Shown here piece by piece: positions 34,679 to 46,531 of a stretch of DNA of 64,000 bases. Both the position numbers and the translations under genes were made by a program. The notes below the pieces were generated by a model, which saw only the letters and a list, made by a program, of their open reading frames with translations, was not told the origin of the DNA and did not search any database. Numbering within the stretch: the stretch's first letter is position 1; every line of letters starts with the position of its first letter. Origin of the DNA: Costus lasius (Eukaryota; Streptophyta; Magnoliopsida; Zingiberales; Costaceae). Where the stretch lies: positions 98,235,565 through 98,299,564 of the forward strand of contig CM050451.1 of assembly GCA_027563935.2 (NCBI GenBank). The letters run 5' to 3'.

Positions 34679-34691
34679 GGCTCTGATACCA
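34679..34691 (-). other. Primer-binding site of Copia-1 (tRNA-Met initiator type)
   Basis: In element sense the site is TGGTATCAGAGCC, two bases after the 5' LTR end. This is the standard plant copia primer site, complementary to initiator tRNA-Met. Confidence 0.95.
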
Positions 34692-34693
34692 AT

Positions 34694-36385
34694 TGAAAGT
34701 CCCCTTAAACGAAGGGGGGGAAACCCTAAGCCAGGCGCGTATAAAATTTTTAAGCAGCAGAAGAGGGTTTCTAGGGGATCGGCTTCATGCATAACATATG
34801 ATCAACTTGTAAAACCGATTGCAAACATAGTAGATGGAAACATACCGTCGCCATTCTTTGGATGGCGCCTTGGAAGAAGAGAGCGATAGGATCTCCTCCA
34901 AAGGATGCGCACACAAGATGAAGAAGTCGCCTACTCCCTTGGTGCTCCTTGTGCTAGCAAGGTTCCAAGAGGTCCTTGTCGTATGGAAGGGAAGAGAGGA
35001 ACTTTTCTTTGCTTGGCGATACCCTTCTTGTCGTCAACCCCACCAACACACTCGAATGAGAGAGACACACGAGAGGAAGGAGCGACAATAGGCGTGAAGA
35101 GAAGCTATCGTGAGGCGTGGTCACGATTTGGAAACATGGTTTCCAAAAATAGTAAACCACTCTCTTCATGCGACCATGGGATTACCCCAAGCGCATACTC
35201 CTCTCCACTTGAACCATGCGCTCACTTGATGAGCTGGTTCAATTACGGTTTGGTCCAAGACCAATTAACCCAAGCGATTTGGTCTAGATCACAATTAAAC
35301 CCTAAGGCTCCAGATCCAACCGTTCATCTCTTGATGCTCCTGATCTCACCGATCTAGCATCCATTCTCTCGATCGAAGCTTACCGATCTCAAGCCCTAAT
35401 CAATCAAACATGATCAGACCAGATCTCACTTACAATCAGAGATTAAATCCCTTTAAAATGAACCCAAACAATTCAGTCCACACGATCTGACTTAAGTAAG
35501 TCATATCATCAAATTGTGCGACCCTAAGGGTTTTCTTTAAATGTCGGTAACGATAACTTACGTTATCACGATCAGTGAGGGGTATCTAGAAACACATCAC
35601 TGTCTCCCGATATAAAGGAAAGAGTCTTCCAAGACTACACCCAAACCACAGCACAAGTGTGAATCCAACTCACAATGCATACATGTTTCCTTTGCCACTG
35701 GATGTTCTTATTGGACAAGCGTGTCAAGCTTGTAACTCCAATATGATGAGCATGATTAGATCAGATGAACATAGTCACCTGGGTATGGCCATACACTTTC
35801 TCAATCATCTCATCCAGGGGGCCCCTTTAGAACATCACACTCCAATGAAGGAGACGGCAATCCTATGTCTATCACTAGTGCTCTAACATGACTCAAGCTC
35901 ACCATCCAAGATAGTCTATAACCATTATGTTTCAAATGATATTGAACTACCTCAAAACAATGACAATCATCATTTAGAAACACAAGTGATCTCAAGTCAA
36001 AGGAAATGTGCCACTTGTTTACATACAAGGATTATTCACATTGTGACAAGCAATTGAACATCCTAGTAGGGTCTGTCCAGTACATCCAATGTACCCATGA
36101 GTCTATATCTTATTCCATGCTCGAAGCATCCTATAAGATTAGAACACATATTAGTCTCAATCATATCAAGGCTGTCTCATGTTCACCAAGATATCTCGAC
36201 TAAGGACTTAACTGCATGTCAGCCTAGCTGAACACCATTGAGACATTATTCAGAAGTACAATTATTGCAGCAGATAATGTAACAACGTGAATAACAACCA
36301 TTGCCTTTATAAACATAAGAGTTTATACATGATACTGATACAATCCCAAGGCCTCAAACATTAGCCTTAAGGGCATACCCCAACA
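34694..36385 (-). repeat. 5' LTR of Copia-1
   Basis: It has the same length (1,692 bp) and almost the same sequence as the copy at 27280-28971. It ends at ccccaaca, where Gypsy-1 LTR sequence resumes with gtgaag. Confidence 0.95.
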
Positions 36386-37493
36386 GTGAAGAGGTAATAA
36401 TCTGTGCGACGGGATGAACACGGCCAGGGTGTGTTCACGAACACGGCCGTGATAGCTCCCGCCCAATTCGATGGGCGTTCGGTTTTTCTCCCATAACTTA
36501 CTATTTTGGAAGCGAAATTTGCTAAAATTTTGTGAAGACCTTCCTAACTTGGAGACGCACATTTTGGGACCAAAATCATCAGATTTGATTCAGAGGTTGA
36601 GGAAAACGAGTGAAAGGGGCGACAACCTAGGGTTTGGGGCGATTTTCTGGGCGACAACACTGTTCCGGCTCGATTTCTCCGCCGTTCTGACGAGGATCAT
36701 CATGCTGGATCTTCTTCCATCAAGGATCTACCTCTCCCTCTACTTTGAATCAATTTGTATGAGAGATTTCATTTATTTCACGATGTATACGATAGCTTAA
36801 CTCTATTTTCGGGGTTTTGGGCGTAGCCCACTGTAAGATGTTGAATATTATGGCTTGATCTATATATTTCTCTTATTTATCTTTGTTCTTATTCATGTAT
36901 AGGATGTTTTATTTCATGATTATGTACTAACCATACATGTTCATGTTTTAGATGTTGTGGGAAGGACTGAGAGGTGAACCACAATTATTGGAATCCCTTA
37001 GACTGGACTGGTGATTTCGGCAACGAGAGTTGTTGAAATCACTCGAGGAACCCTAATCCTTCACAGAACCCATTGGGTCTGCTTAACCCAGTAAGCCACG
37101 AGAGTAGGAGAGTTGGGTTAAGTCGGATACCGGACCGTGTCCTGAGAGGGAGCGTGTCTGTACCTAAGGAAGGATTACCTTGAGAACATAGGTAGAACCT
37201 TAATTAAAATATCAAACCTTAATATTTCTTCAAGCTTCAGTGTGGTGAAACCCGAAACCCCGATCTCTCTTATAGACTTCAAACCCCGATTGCTTGTTTT
37301 CTGCTCTACTTGCTTTTAATTTGCTTCAGTTTAATTGCTTGCACTAGGACATTAGTTATTTCCCATTTAATCATTAACCTAGCTATTGATTAACTGATCA
37401 GTCAATACTTGACCCCTAGTCCTCGTGGGATCGATACTTTTTATTACGCGATAGACCATGCACTTGCGGTAGCAGCCTGTTTAGGCCCTATCA
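36386..37493 (+). repeat. 3' LTR of Gypsy-1, second part
   Basis: It resumes after Copia-1 with the rest of the palindrome module (gtgttcacgaacacggccgtg, around 36431-36451). The gggcgtagccc block (36819-36829), gagaggtgaaccacaat (36969-36985), gagagtaggag and cctcgtgggatcgatac follow, ending at GCCCTATCA (37493). Confidence 0.92.
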
Positions 37494-38819
37494 GTGAATC
37501 AGTGGCATAGTAGAGAGCATATAATCTTCTATTTTTCCTTTGTCTCAAGAGTGTGTCCACCAAATATATCCAGTTAAATAGGTGGTTCCATGTTGCAATG
37601 TCCAGTACATGCATACAAAAATAAAAGTTAAAGTCGTGCAAAGAGTACTCAGTAATTTTTCTGTATTTATCCAAGAGTAATATCATTCATTCTTCTTTTA
37701 AATTTGTATCAGCAATTAGAAGAAGATGAAAATTAAAATAAAAAATTTCATACCTTGGATTGATCAAGAAGTTTTCAAATTGTTCATTGGATTTTTCTCT
37801 TATCTTGATGTCAATGTGATCAAGTATCTCATGTGTAATCTTTTCGGTACCCTTGGTAGCATTTGGATCAAATAATAATTCAGTTATCTCATCATCATTA
37901 TCCTCAATATCATCTCCTTCATCATCTGTCATGCAAAATTCTAATGGACTTCTCTCTAGAAAAGGAATTGATGGTTCACATGGTAGTGGTGGTGTAATAT
38001 GCTCAGGATTCTCTTTCTCATCTTTTTCCTCAATTTGTTTCTCTTTAATGGAGTATTCCATCCTCACACTATCAAATTCATCACCATCTATCTCACTAGT
38101 TCTTACTTGAGGATCCATAAATTCTTCATCTTTATTCTCATAAGACTCCAAAAGTTCAAATTTCTCTTCAAACATGTCCCAAGTATTTGTGTTGCAAGAC
38201 ACTTCATTATGTGAGAGGGGACTAGATGGCTGGTAAAGTGCTGAGGAAGGTAAATCACAATCATCAAAATTTTCAAAATAATAAAATTTGAAGAAGGTAA
38301 ATCATAATCTGTGACTGGAGTCATGACTAATGATTGTTCCAACTCTATAAAATTCTCAGATTTATCCTGGATTTCATCCTCTATGTCATTTTTATCAGTG
38401 CCATAAATTATAGTATGAATTTTCTCACTTTGTTTGTCCATAGCAGCTATATAGTTTTCAAGCAAGATTTCTAAGTTGGATTTTTGAGGTTCACTAAAGT
38501 CTGATTGTGGAATAATGGTTGGGTCATTCTGATAAAACAAGTTTTGAGGGTTCTCCCAACTTGGGTTATAGGTACTAGGGCATAAGTTAAAGCATGGAGG
38601 AATCCCTAATTGACATTTAGTAAAATCATGCCCATGAAATCCACAAATATCACAAATAACATATTTCAACTTATAACATTGCATGCTTACATATTCAGTA
38701 TGTTGAATATAAGAATTTACCTTTTCTAAAAGTGATTCTGATACATCCGTACCATATTCTTTTGTCATTGTCGGTGGCACATACCCCTGATTTGACCATT
38801 GACATTGGTTAAACATCAT
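37494..38819 (-). pseudogene. Gypsy-2 gag-like frame, frameshifted and split
   Basis: The frame begins MMFNQCQWSNQG (38819) and carries a clean zinc knuckle, CDICGFHGHDFTKC. A STYNPSWENPQN segment equivalent to the one in Gypsy-1 follows. A frameshift at about 38200-38290 lies beside a small duplication (DYDLPSS / DDCDLPSS). The next frame is acidic (DEGDDIEDNDDE) and ends RRLYALYYATD. Gypsy-1 then interrupts it; the last four residues and the TGA stop are at 23240-23258. Its layout matches Gypsy-1: MMF start, knuckle, acidic middle and ALYYA(S/T)D end, with no pol. It probably encoded a short Gag of about 420 residues. Confidence 0.72.
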
Positions 38820-39110
38820 ATTTTCAATTAATGCAATTAAAATTCAGAAATATAAAATATAAAACAGGAATTGCAAAACAATGCTCAAAATATTTAGTCA
38901 AGTGAAATTTTTAGTTCTCCTATTCATACATCGTGTTAATCCAAAAAGAGAAAAATAAAATAAACTAACTATATAAAAAATGCGAAAAACAAATAAAACA
39001 AGAAAAACAAAAACAAAAACAAAAAATCAAAAACAAAACAAAAATAAAAATAAATAATAAAAAAATGTCTAGTCTATAAACTCATGATTAAATCGATATT
39101 GGCTAGCCTG
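38820..39110 (-). other. Gypsy-2 5' leader
   Basis: This A-rich stretch with many aaacaaaa runs lies between the gag-like start and the Copia-2 insertion. The corresponding stretch in Gypsy-1 (24180-24345) is T-rich on its plus strand. Confidence 0.65.
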
Positions 39111-40827
39111 TGAAGAGTCCCCTTCAAGGGGGAGCGCAAGCAGATGAAACCCCTTTCAAGAGGGGGGGGCGAAAAACCCTTAAGGGTGGCGCATAAAAAA
39201 AATTGCAAGCGGAAGCAAGGGTTTTTCATGGATCTTAGCAAGATAATATGATCAACTTGATGAAGTTTAGATCCATACCAAATCCATGAGGAAGATGGCG
39301 ACTTGGAAGAGAAAGATCGAAAGGGATCTTCTCCCTAGTTGACGCACACAAGATGATGTGCTTGCTCCTTGGAGATCCTTGTGCTAGCAAGGTCCTTCAA
39401 GGGTCCCTCTCGTATGGTAAGGAAATGAGAGATGATGTCTAGGCTTTCCGAACCTCCACCAAGACCTCGCCTTCTCCACGCCAAAGTCTCGTCAAGCAAG
39501 AGCAAGGAGACGAGAGTTGAATGGAGCGTTCAAGTCATTTGGCGTTCAAGGGAACATGCGCTAAATGACTTTCCAAAATTGGAAAATCCATTAAGCCATG
39601 CGTTCATGATCACTAAATCGATCAAAACGCCAAAACAATGAACCATACGTTCAAGCTCTTGAACCGGTTCAAAGTAAATGTGTTCGGTCCAAAGGCCAAA
39701 CCAAGCCAGCCCAAGCCAATCGGTCTAGATCAACTAAACCCTAAGGTTTCCAATCTAACCGTTCATCTCATGATGCTCTTGATCTCACCGATCTAGCATC
39801 ATCTCTCTCGATCGAAGCTTACCGATCTCAAGCCCTAATCAATCAAACATGATCAGACCAGATCTCACTTACAATCAGAGATTAAATCCCTTTAAACTGA
39901 ACCCAAACAATTCAGTCCACACGATCTGACTCAAGTAAGCCATATCATCAAATTGTGCGACCCTAAGGGTTTCCTTTAAATGTCGGTAACAATAATTTAC
40001 ATTATCACGATCAGTGAGGGGTATCTAGAAACACATCACTGTCTCCCGATATAAAGGAAAGAGTCTTCCAAGACTACACCCAAACCATAGCACAAGTGTG
40101 AATCCACTTCACAAGGCATACATGTATCCTTTGCCACTGGATGTTCTTATTGGACAAGCGTGTCAAGCTTGTGACTCCAATACGATGAGCATGATTAAAT
40201 CAGATGAACATAGTCATCTGGGTATGGCCATACACTTTCTCAATCATCTCATATAGGGGGGGGGGGCCTTAGAACATCACACTCCTTGAACAAGGAGACG
40301 ACAATCCTTTATCTATCACTAGTGTCCTAACCTGACTCATGATCATTATCCAAGATAGTCTATAACCATTATATTTCAAATGATATTGAACTACCTCAAA
40401 ACAATGACATTCATCATTTAGGAACACAAGTGATCTCAAGTCAAAGGACATGTGCCACTTGTAGCATACAAGGATTATTCACATTGTGACAAGCAATTGA
40501 ATATCCTAGTAGGGTCTGTCCAGTACATCCAATGTACCCATGAGTCTACATCTTATTCCATGCTCAAAGCATCCTATAAGATTAGAACACATATTAGTCT
40601 TAACCATATCAAGGCTGTCTCATGTTCACCAAGATATATCGACTAAGGACATTTAGCATGTCAGCCTAGCTGAACAGCTTTGAGACATTATTCAGTAGTA
40701 CACTTATTACAGCAGACAAGGTAACAACCTGAATAATAACCATGCCTTTATAAACACAAGAGTTTATTACATGATACTGATACAATCCCAAGGCCTCAAA
40801 CATTAGCCTTAAGGGCATACCCCAACA
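39111..40827 (-). repeat. 3' LTR of Copia-2
   Basis: In element sense it runs from TGTTGGGGTATGCCC (40827) to GGGGACTCTTCA (39111). It includes a G-run (near 40256-40266) that differs in length from the other copy. The U5-side third is unlike that of Copia-1. Confidence 0.95.
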
Positions 40828-40844
40828 ATCTCCCACTTGCACTT
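40828..40844 (-). other. Polypurine tract of Copia-2
   Basis: In element sense the sequence is AAGTGCAAGTGGGAGAT, identical to that of Copia-1, and it abuts the LTR start. Confidence 0.85.
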
Positions 40845-40847
40845 AAT

Positions 40848-43800
40848 CTAATGGTTGAGAAATCTCAAAACCATGTTATTACAGTGCTTCTCATGCTTCT
40901 GCTGCGCCAGAGGCTTGGTAAGCGGGTCAGCCAGATTGTCGTCTGTATGAACCTTGCATATTTTGATCTCGCCACGATCTATGATCTCCCGGATCAAGTG
41001 AAACCGTCTCTGTATGTGCTTGGACTTCTGGTGCGACCGTGGTTCCTTTGCTTGTGCGATGGCTCCAGTGTTATCACAGAAGATAACCAAAGGATCGACA
41101 CTCGAAGGAACAACACCAAGTTCTCTCACGAACTTACGAATCCACACTGCCTCCTTGGATGCTTCCGAGGCTGCAACATACTCGGCTTCTGTTGTGGAAT
41201 CAGCAACAGTTGACTGTTTGAAACTTTTCCACACCACCGCTCCACCATTCAAGCTAAAAACATAGCCTGATTGCGATCGGAAATCATCCTGGTCCGACTG
41301 GAACGAAGCGTCAGTATATCCTTCTATACTGAGTTCTTCCTGACCACCATATATCAAGAACATATCTTTGGTCCTCCGCAGATATTTTATAATGTTCTTG
41401 ACTGCAATCCAGTGCGCCATACCTGGATTACTTTGGAATCGACTGGTCACGCTTAACCCGTAAGCGACGTCTGGGCGAGTACACAACATCGCATACATAA
41501 TGGATCCAATAGCCGAAGCATAAGGCGTATTGTCCATTTCATCTTTCTCAGTCTGTGTTTGTGGACATTGACTCTTCGAAATATTCAGACCATGTCTGAC
41601 TGGAAGATATCCTCTTTTAGAATTCTCTAAATGGAATCTCTCCAGGACTTTATCGATGTAAGTACTCTGGCACAGCCCGAGAAGCCTCTTAGATCTATCC
41701 CTGTAGATCTTCACACCTAATACATAGGCTGCTTCTCCTAAATCTTTCATCTGGAAACATTTCCTTAGCCATGCCTTAACCGCATGCATTTCTGGAATAT
41801 CATTTCCAATGATCAAGATGTCATCGACGTAGAGGACTAGGAATGTAATCACGCTCCCACTAAACCTCTTATATACACACGGGTCATCTTCGTTCTTGAT
41901 GAAACCAAACTCAGAGATTGATTCATCAAAACGAATATTCCAGCTTCTAGATGCTTGTTTCAGTCCATAAATGGACTTCTTTAGTTTGCATATTTTATGA
42001 CGATCTGATGGATTAGTGAAACCTTCAGGTTGTGTCATATACACATCCTCATCCAGATTTCCATTAAGGAAAGCTGTTTTCACATCCATCTGCCAGATCT
42101 CATAATCGTAATATGCTGCTATCGCGAAAAGAATCCGAATAGACTTGAACATGGCTACAGGAGAGAAAGTTTCATCATAATCTATCCCGTAGATTTGTTT
42201 GAAACCTTTCGCAACTAGCCTGCCTTTATAGGTAACCACGTTACCATCCATGTCAATCTTCTTCTTGAAGATCCATTTACAGCCTATAGGGATTACTCCC
42301 GGAGGCGGATCAACCAAATCCCAGACCTGGTTATCTGACATGGAGTCCATCTCGGCTCGCATAGCTTCAAGCCATCTAGCTGACTCCGGTCCACTGACCC
42401 CATCCGCATAAGTAAGGGGTTCATCATTATCAATGATGTAGACTCCGTCATAGCGCTCAGGCTGACGACGGATCCTTCCCGATCTTCGCGGTTCCCGTGA
42501 TATCTGAGCCTCAGGTTGTTCAATAACCTGATCCACCGGCTCAGGCCCATCCAGCTGTGCTTGACTACTTTGTCCTTCCTCTGGATTCTCATCCAGCTTT
42601 ATTTCTCTCCCACTGGCTTCTTGCAGAAGAAACTCCTTCTCAAGAAATATGGCCGTCCGAGCAACAAATACTTTGTTCTCTTTGGGATCGTAGAAATAAT
42701 AACCCTTAGTTTCCTTAGGGTAACCGACAAAGACGCATTTCTTAGATCTGTTCTCCAGTTTCCCAGAGGCGAGCTTTTTGACATAAGCCTCGCAACCCCA
42801 GATCCTGATAAATGTCAGGCTCGGCTGTTTCCCATACCATAACTCATATGGAGTCTTAGAAACTGCCTTGGATGGCACTCGGTTTAGTACCTTTGCAGCT
42901 GTTTCCAGTGCAAATCCCCAAAAGGAATATGGAAGAGTAGCCTGACTCATCATAGAACGAACCATATCAAGTAACGTTCTATTTCTCCTCTCGGACACAC
43001 CATTCCATTGCGGTGTTCCTGGCGGAGTGAGCTGTGAGATAATCCCACACTCCTTCAGATAGTCAGTAAACGCATGACTCAGGTATTCTCCACCTCGATC
43101 AGAACGAAGTGCCTTGATATTTCGGCCTAGCTGATTCTGTACTTCATTCTTGAACTCTTTGAACTTGTCAAAGGATTCACTCTTATGTCTCATTAGATAG
43201 ACATAACCATATCTACTGAAATCATCAGTAAATGTAATGAAGTACTGATAGCCACCTCTGGCATGTTTACTAAACGGCCCACACACATCACTGTGTATAA
43301 GGTTAAGTAAACCTGAAGCCCTTTGACCTTTGTTAGGAAAAGGTGACTTCGTCATTTTACCCATCAAACAAGCTTTGCATGTATCAATCTCCTCATAGGA
43401 GAATGATCCCAGCAGTCCATGATCATGCAACCGCTAAATGCGCTTCTTGTTAATATGGCCTAAACGACTATGCCATAACAAGGTGCTGTCTTCAGCATAC
43501 TTGGCTTTCTTATTATCAATGTTTTGTATAGAATATTCCATGTCCAACATGAATAACCCATTGTTAATTGAACCAGTAGCATAAACAATATTATCAAGAG
43601 AAAGTACACACTTTGAAATATTGCATTCAAAGGCAAATCCTTTCCTGACAAGAGCAGGAATTGAGATAATATTCTTGGTTATACTGGGTACAAAATAACA
43701 ATTGTTTAATTCCAATACAATGCCAGATGGTAAAGAAATGAAATAGTCTCCTACAGCAACAGCAGCAACCCGTGCCCCGTTTCCAACGCGTAGGTCTACC

Positions 43801-44732
43801 TCATGCTGTCCCACCTGCTTTCTTCTCTTGAGTTCCTGCACATTTGAACAAATGTGAACTCCACATGCAGTGTCCAACACCCATGAAATAGAAGAAGAAG
43901 ATAACATGACCTCAGTCACATATATACCTGAGCCAGAAGCAATGCTTCCCCTCTTATCTCCTTGGAGCGCTTTACAGTCCTTTTTCCAGTGACCCAGCTG
44001 GCCACAGTGGAAACATCTGTATTCCTTTGACCGCTTAACTTTTTGCTTCAGAGCCTTGCTGTAGCTCTTGACAGGGGCCTTGCCCTTCTTCCCCTTCTTC
44101 TTGTTCCTAGAAGGAACCATTAAGACAGAGGTTGAAGGCTTTCCCTTCAGAGTCTCCTCAGTTGTCAAGAGCATATTCAGCAGCTCTGCCGGAGTACAAT
44201 CGATCTTGTTCATATTAAAATTAATAATGAACGCATCGAAAGAGGGCGGGAGAGTCTGCAGAATAATGTCTACAGCAAGCTCCTGGTTGATGGTATGCCC
44301 CAGTTTCTCCAGAGCCTCCTTGTGCCCAATCATCTTGAGCACGTGAGCTCCCACTGGGCTCCCTTCAGCCAGTTTGCTCTGAAAGAAAAGCTTTGTCACA
44401 TTATAGCGTTCTGTCCTCGCCTGTGCAGCATACAACATCTTGAGGTTCGCTATAATTTCTATAGCCGACATATCCTCATGCTGACGCTGCAGCGGTGGCG
44501 TCATAGACGCTAGCATCAGGCAAGCGACATCAATGCTATCATTGACGTGCTTTTCATAAGCATCACGAACCGCCCTTGCGGCGTTCGCAGCGGGTTGAGG
44601 TGGCACAGCCGTCTCGAGGACATACAGTTTCCTCTCTGCCTTAAGAACGATCTTAAGGTGTCCGAACCAGTCTGAGAAGTTTGGCCCAGCAAACTTCTCC
44701 CTTTCCAGTAGGGATCGCACATTGAAGCTCAT
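40848..44732 (-). pseudogene. Copia-2 gag-pol, one nonsense codon
   Basis: The frame has 1,294 residues from ATG (44730-44732) to the stop at 40848. Landmarks are the CCHC knuckle at residues 240-253 and a protease site LDTACG near 286-291. Integrase catalytic residues are near 482, 545 and 581; the 36-residue gap is the normal D-D-35-E spacing. The reverse transcriptase YVDD is near 968-971, and RNase H with TTEAEY lies near the C-terminus. One lysine codon in KKRIKRLHDHG is TAG (43434-43436, codon 433), just inside the integrase zinc region. Translation would therefore give only Gag, protease and a stub. No frameshift is seen. Readthrough of TAG is not excluded, but Copia-1 has a sense codon there. 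Confidence 0.96.
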
Positions 44733-46517
44733 GGTGTTCGTTGCTGCAGGAATCTACACCAATGCAAGAACAGCAAGGTCAGTATCAATGTATAGAATCA
44801 ATCCAGGACTTAAGAAAGATTCTTTTTCTCACTATTTTATCTGGCTGAAAAATCCAGCAAAACAGCCCGAAAGAGTGGAACTCTTTTAGTGAGATGGGAT
44901 CCAGATTTCATACTTGGTCTCCGCGTCCCGCTCAGGCGAGATAAGATGCACAGAGATGACAAGCACTACTTTCTGGTAGGCTGTCCCAGCCAATCGCCAA
45001 CCCGTGCGATTCCCCTTCACCTGGGCAATCCAGCAGACTGTGCCAACTGAGTTGGTACAACACAGTCTCTGATCCCACAGATGGCTGCCTCCATGTGCTA
45101 CCATATGCGCCACATATGTAGCCTACATGGTCAAGCTGACCCGACCTACTCCCTGGACCACCACGTGCTATGCTGAGCAACGAGAAGCGATAAATCCCTT
45201 CTCTGTAACACGCAGGTGAAATCCCGCACCGTCTGAAGATAGATGGACGTGCCCACTGAGTGGGTACAACACGGCTCCAACGATAGTCAGAACAGTGAGG
45301 TTTCGCGTCAGAAGGCATTACGTGCTTGATATTTTAGCGTTTGGATTTTAACGGTCTTTTATCTTCTTACTATCAGGCATATCCTATGGCTATAGCAGAA
45401 GATAAATAAATCATGCTTTTCTACTTATATAAACAATAACAGAAAGCATGGATCTTATGTGGTAAAAGCCCATAGCCTAAGTAAGACCTTAAGATACTTA
45501 AGTCTTCACTTGCTCTTCTTGGGTCTTTAGCATCTCATCTGGTCCAACCCAGGGCCCTTGCGCCAAGAGCACCTCAGGTGCGCCACCAGGTGAATGCCCC
45601 TCTGGGATGTGTGCCTTTGTGCTCTTATCTAATCAAAATATATTTTGATCTATCTAGACAAGTTTGACTCGCAGGTCAATTATACAATAAATTAATTAAA
45701 AAGTGATTCGCAGATCACAATAATATTAATTTACAGGTTTAATTCCAGGCACGCAGGCCCCAGCACAGCACACATTAAATTGGGCACCCACATAAGAATA
45801 AATAAACAAGCATAGGCATCAATCAACATGTGATCCAATTAAAAGAAAATAAATTTTGAAAACCCCATTGGCATCAATTTTAATTTTCTTATGTGCCCTA
45901 CAACCTTACAATGGTTCATTGATAGGGATCCACTCATTCATCTAGTCAGATCTTCTGCCCCTTGCATGCACCAAGTCCTAACTGACTCGAGTTGACCTAA
46001 TGGTCAACCATGCATGCGCCAAGGGCTGAACAACCCTCATGAGGTCTGGCAAGCGGGTGTGACCCCGGGCCTAACTCATATGTGTTCAATGGTTGTCTCA
46101 ACCAGACCTCGCTACACGCCTACGATGCAATCGACCTATAGCCACCTCGTGCTTGCGCACAGGTGCCATCTGGTCGATCCATCTCGGCTGTCAGATGGTC
46201 TGATCAGACTATTGGATCTAACCTAGAGGTGACTTCAACCCCATCAACCCATCTAAGGGTTTATAGTAGGCGCCACTTAGATCTAGTCATAGGCGCGCAT
46301 GTTAGGTTTTTGATAAAATAACATGAACTAAGCGCCAACACAAGACATGCGACAAGATAAACAAACAACATGCGCCAACATAAGGTAAACATCTTACTTT
46401 CGCATGAAGAAATAACATGTAAGTTTCGCATGTCAACAAGATCTAAGCATACAAGTAAATGTGCAACCAAGGATCACAAAATATACCAAGCAATCATATT
46501 ACATGCTTGAACCGCAT
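44733..46517 (-). other. Copia-2 leader between primer site and gag
   Basis: This 1.8-kb untranslated leader is homologous to that of Copia-1, with small deletions. It has the same cgcagatcacaa and aggcacgcaggccccagca landmarks (45710-45768). No gene is supported. Confidence 0.75.
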
Positions 46518-46529
46518 GCTCTGATACCA
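46518..46529 (-). other. Primer-binding site of Copia-2 (tRNA-Met initiator type)
   Basis: In element sense the site is TGGTATCAGAGC, two bases after the 5' LTR end. Confidence 0.95.
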
Positions 46530-46531
46530 AT

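Larger units (their letters stand above)
27280..36385 (-). mobile_element. Copia-1: young Ty1/copia element, 9,106 bp
   Basis: Both LTRs are 1,692 bp (27280-28971 and 34694-36385). I counted only about eight differences between them by eye, so insertion was recent. In element sense the order is 5' LTR, tRNA-Met primer site (34679-34691), a 1.8-kb leader, one gag-pol frame (32876 to 28992), a purine tract (28972-28988) and the 3' LTR. It sits inside the 3' LTR of Gypsy-1 and is very close in sequence to Copia-2. A lost start codon and one nonsense codon make it non-autonomous. Confidence 0.95.
23259..37493 (+). mobile_element. Gypsy-1: gag-only Ty3/gypsy element, split by Copia-1
   Basis: The element is flanked by a perfect 5-bp duplication, gtgaa (23254-23258 and 37494-37498). 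Without the nested Copia-1 it is about 5.1 kb: 5' LTR 23259-24155, tRNA-Asp primer site, gag-like frame 24346-25578, non-coding tail, and 3' LTR 26917-27279 plus 36386-37493. No pol is present. It inserted into the last codons of the Gypsy-2 gag-like frame. Confidence 0.92.
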
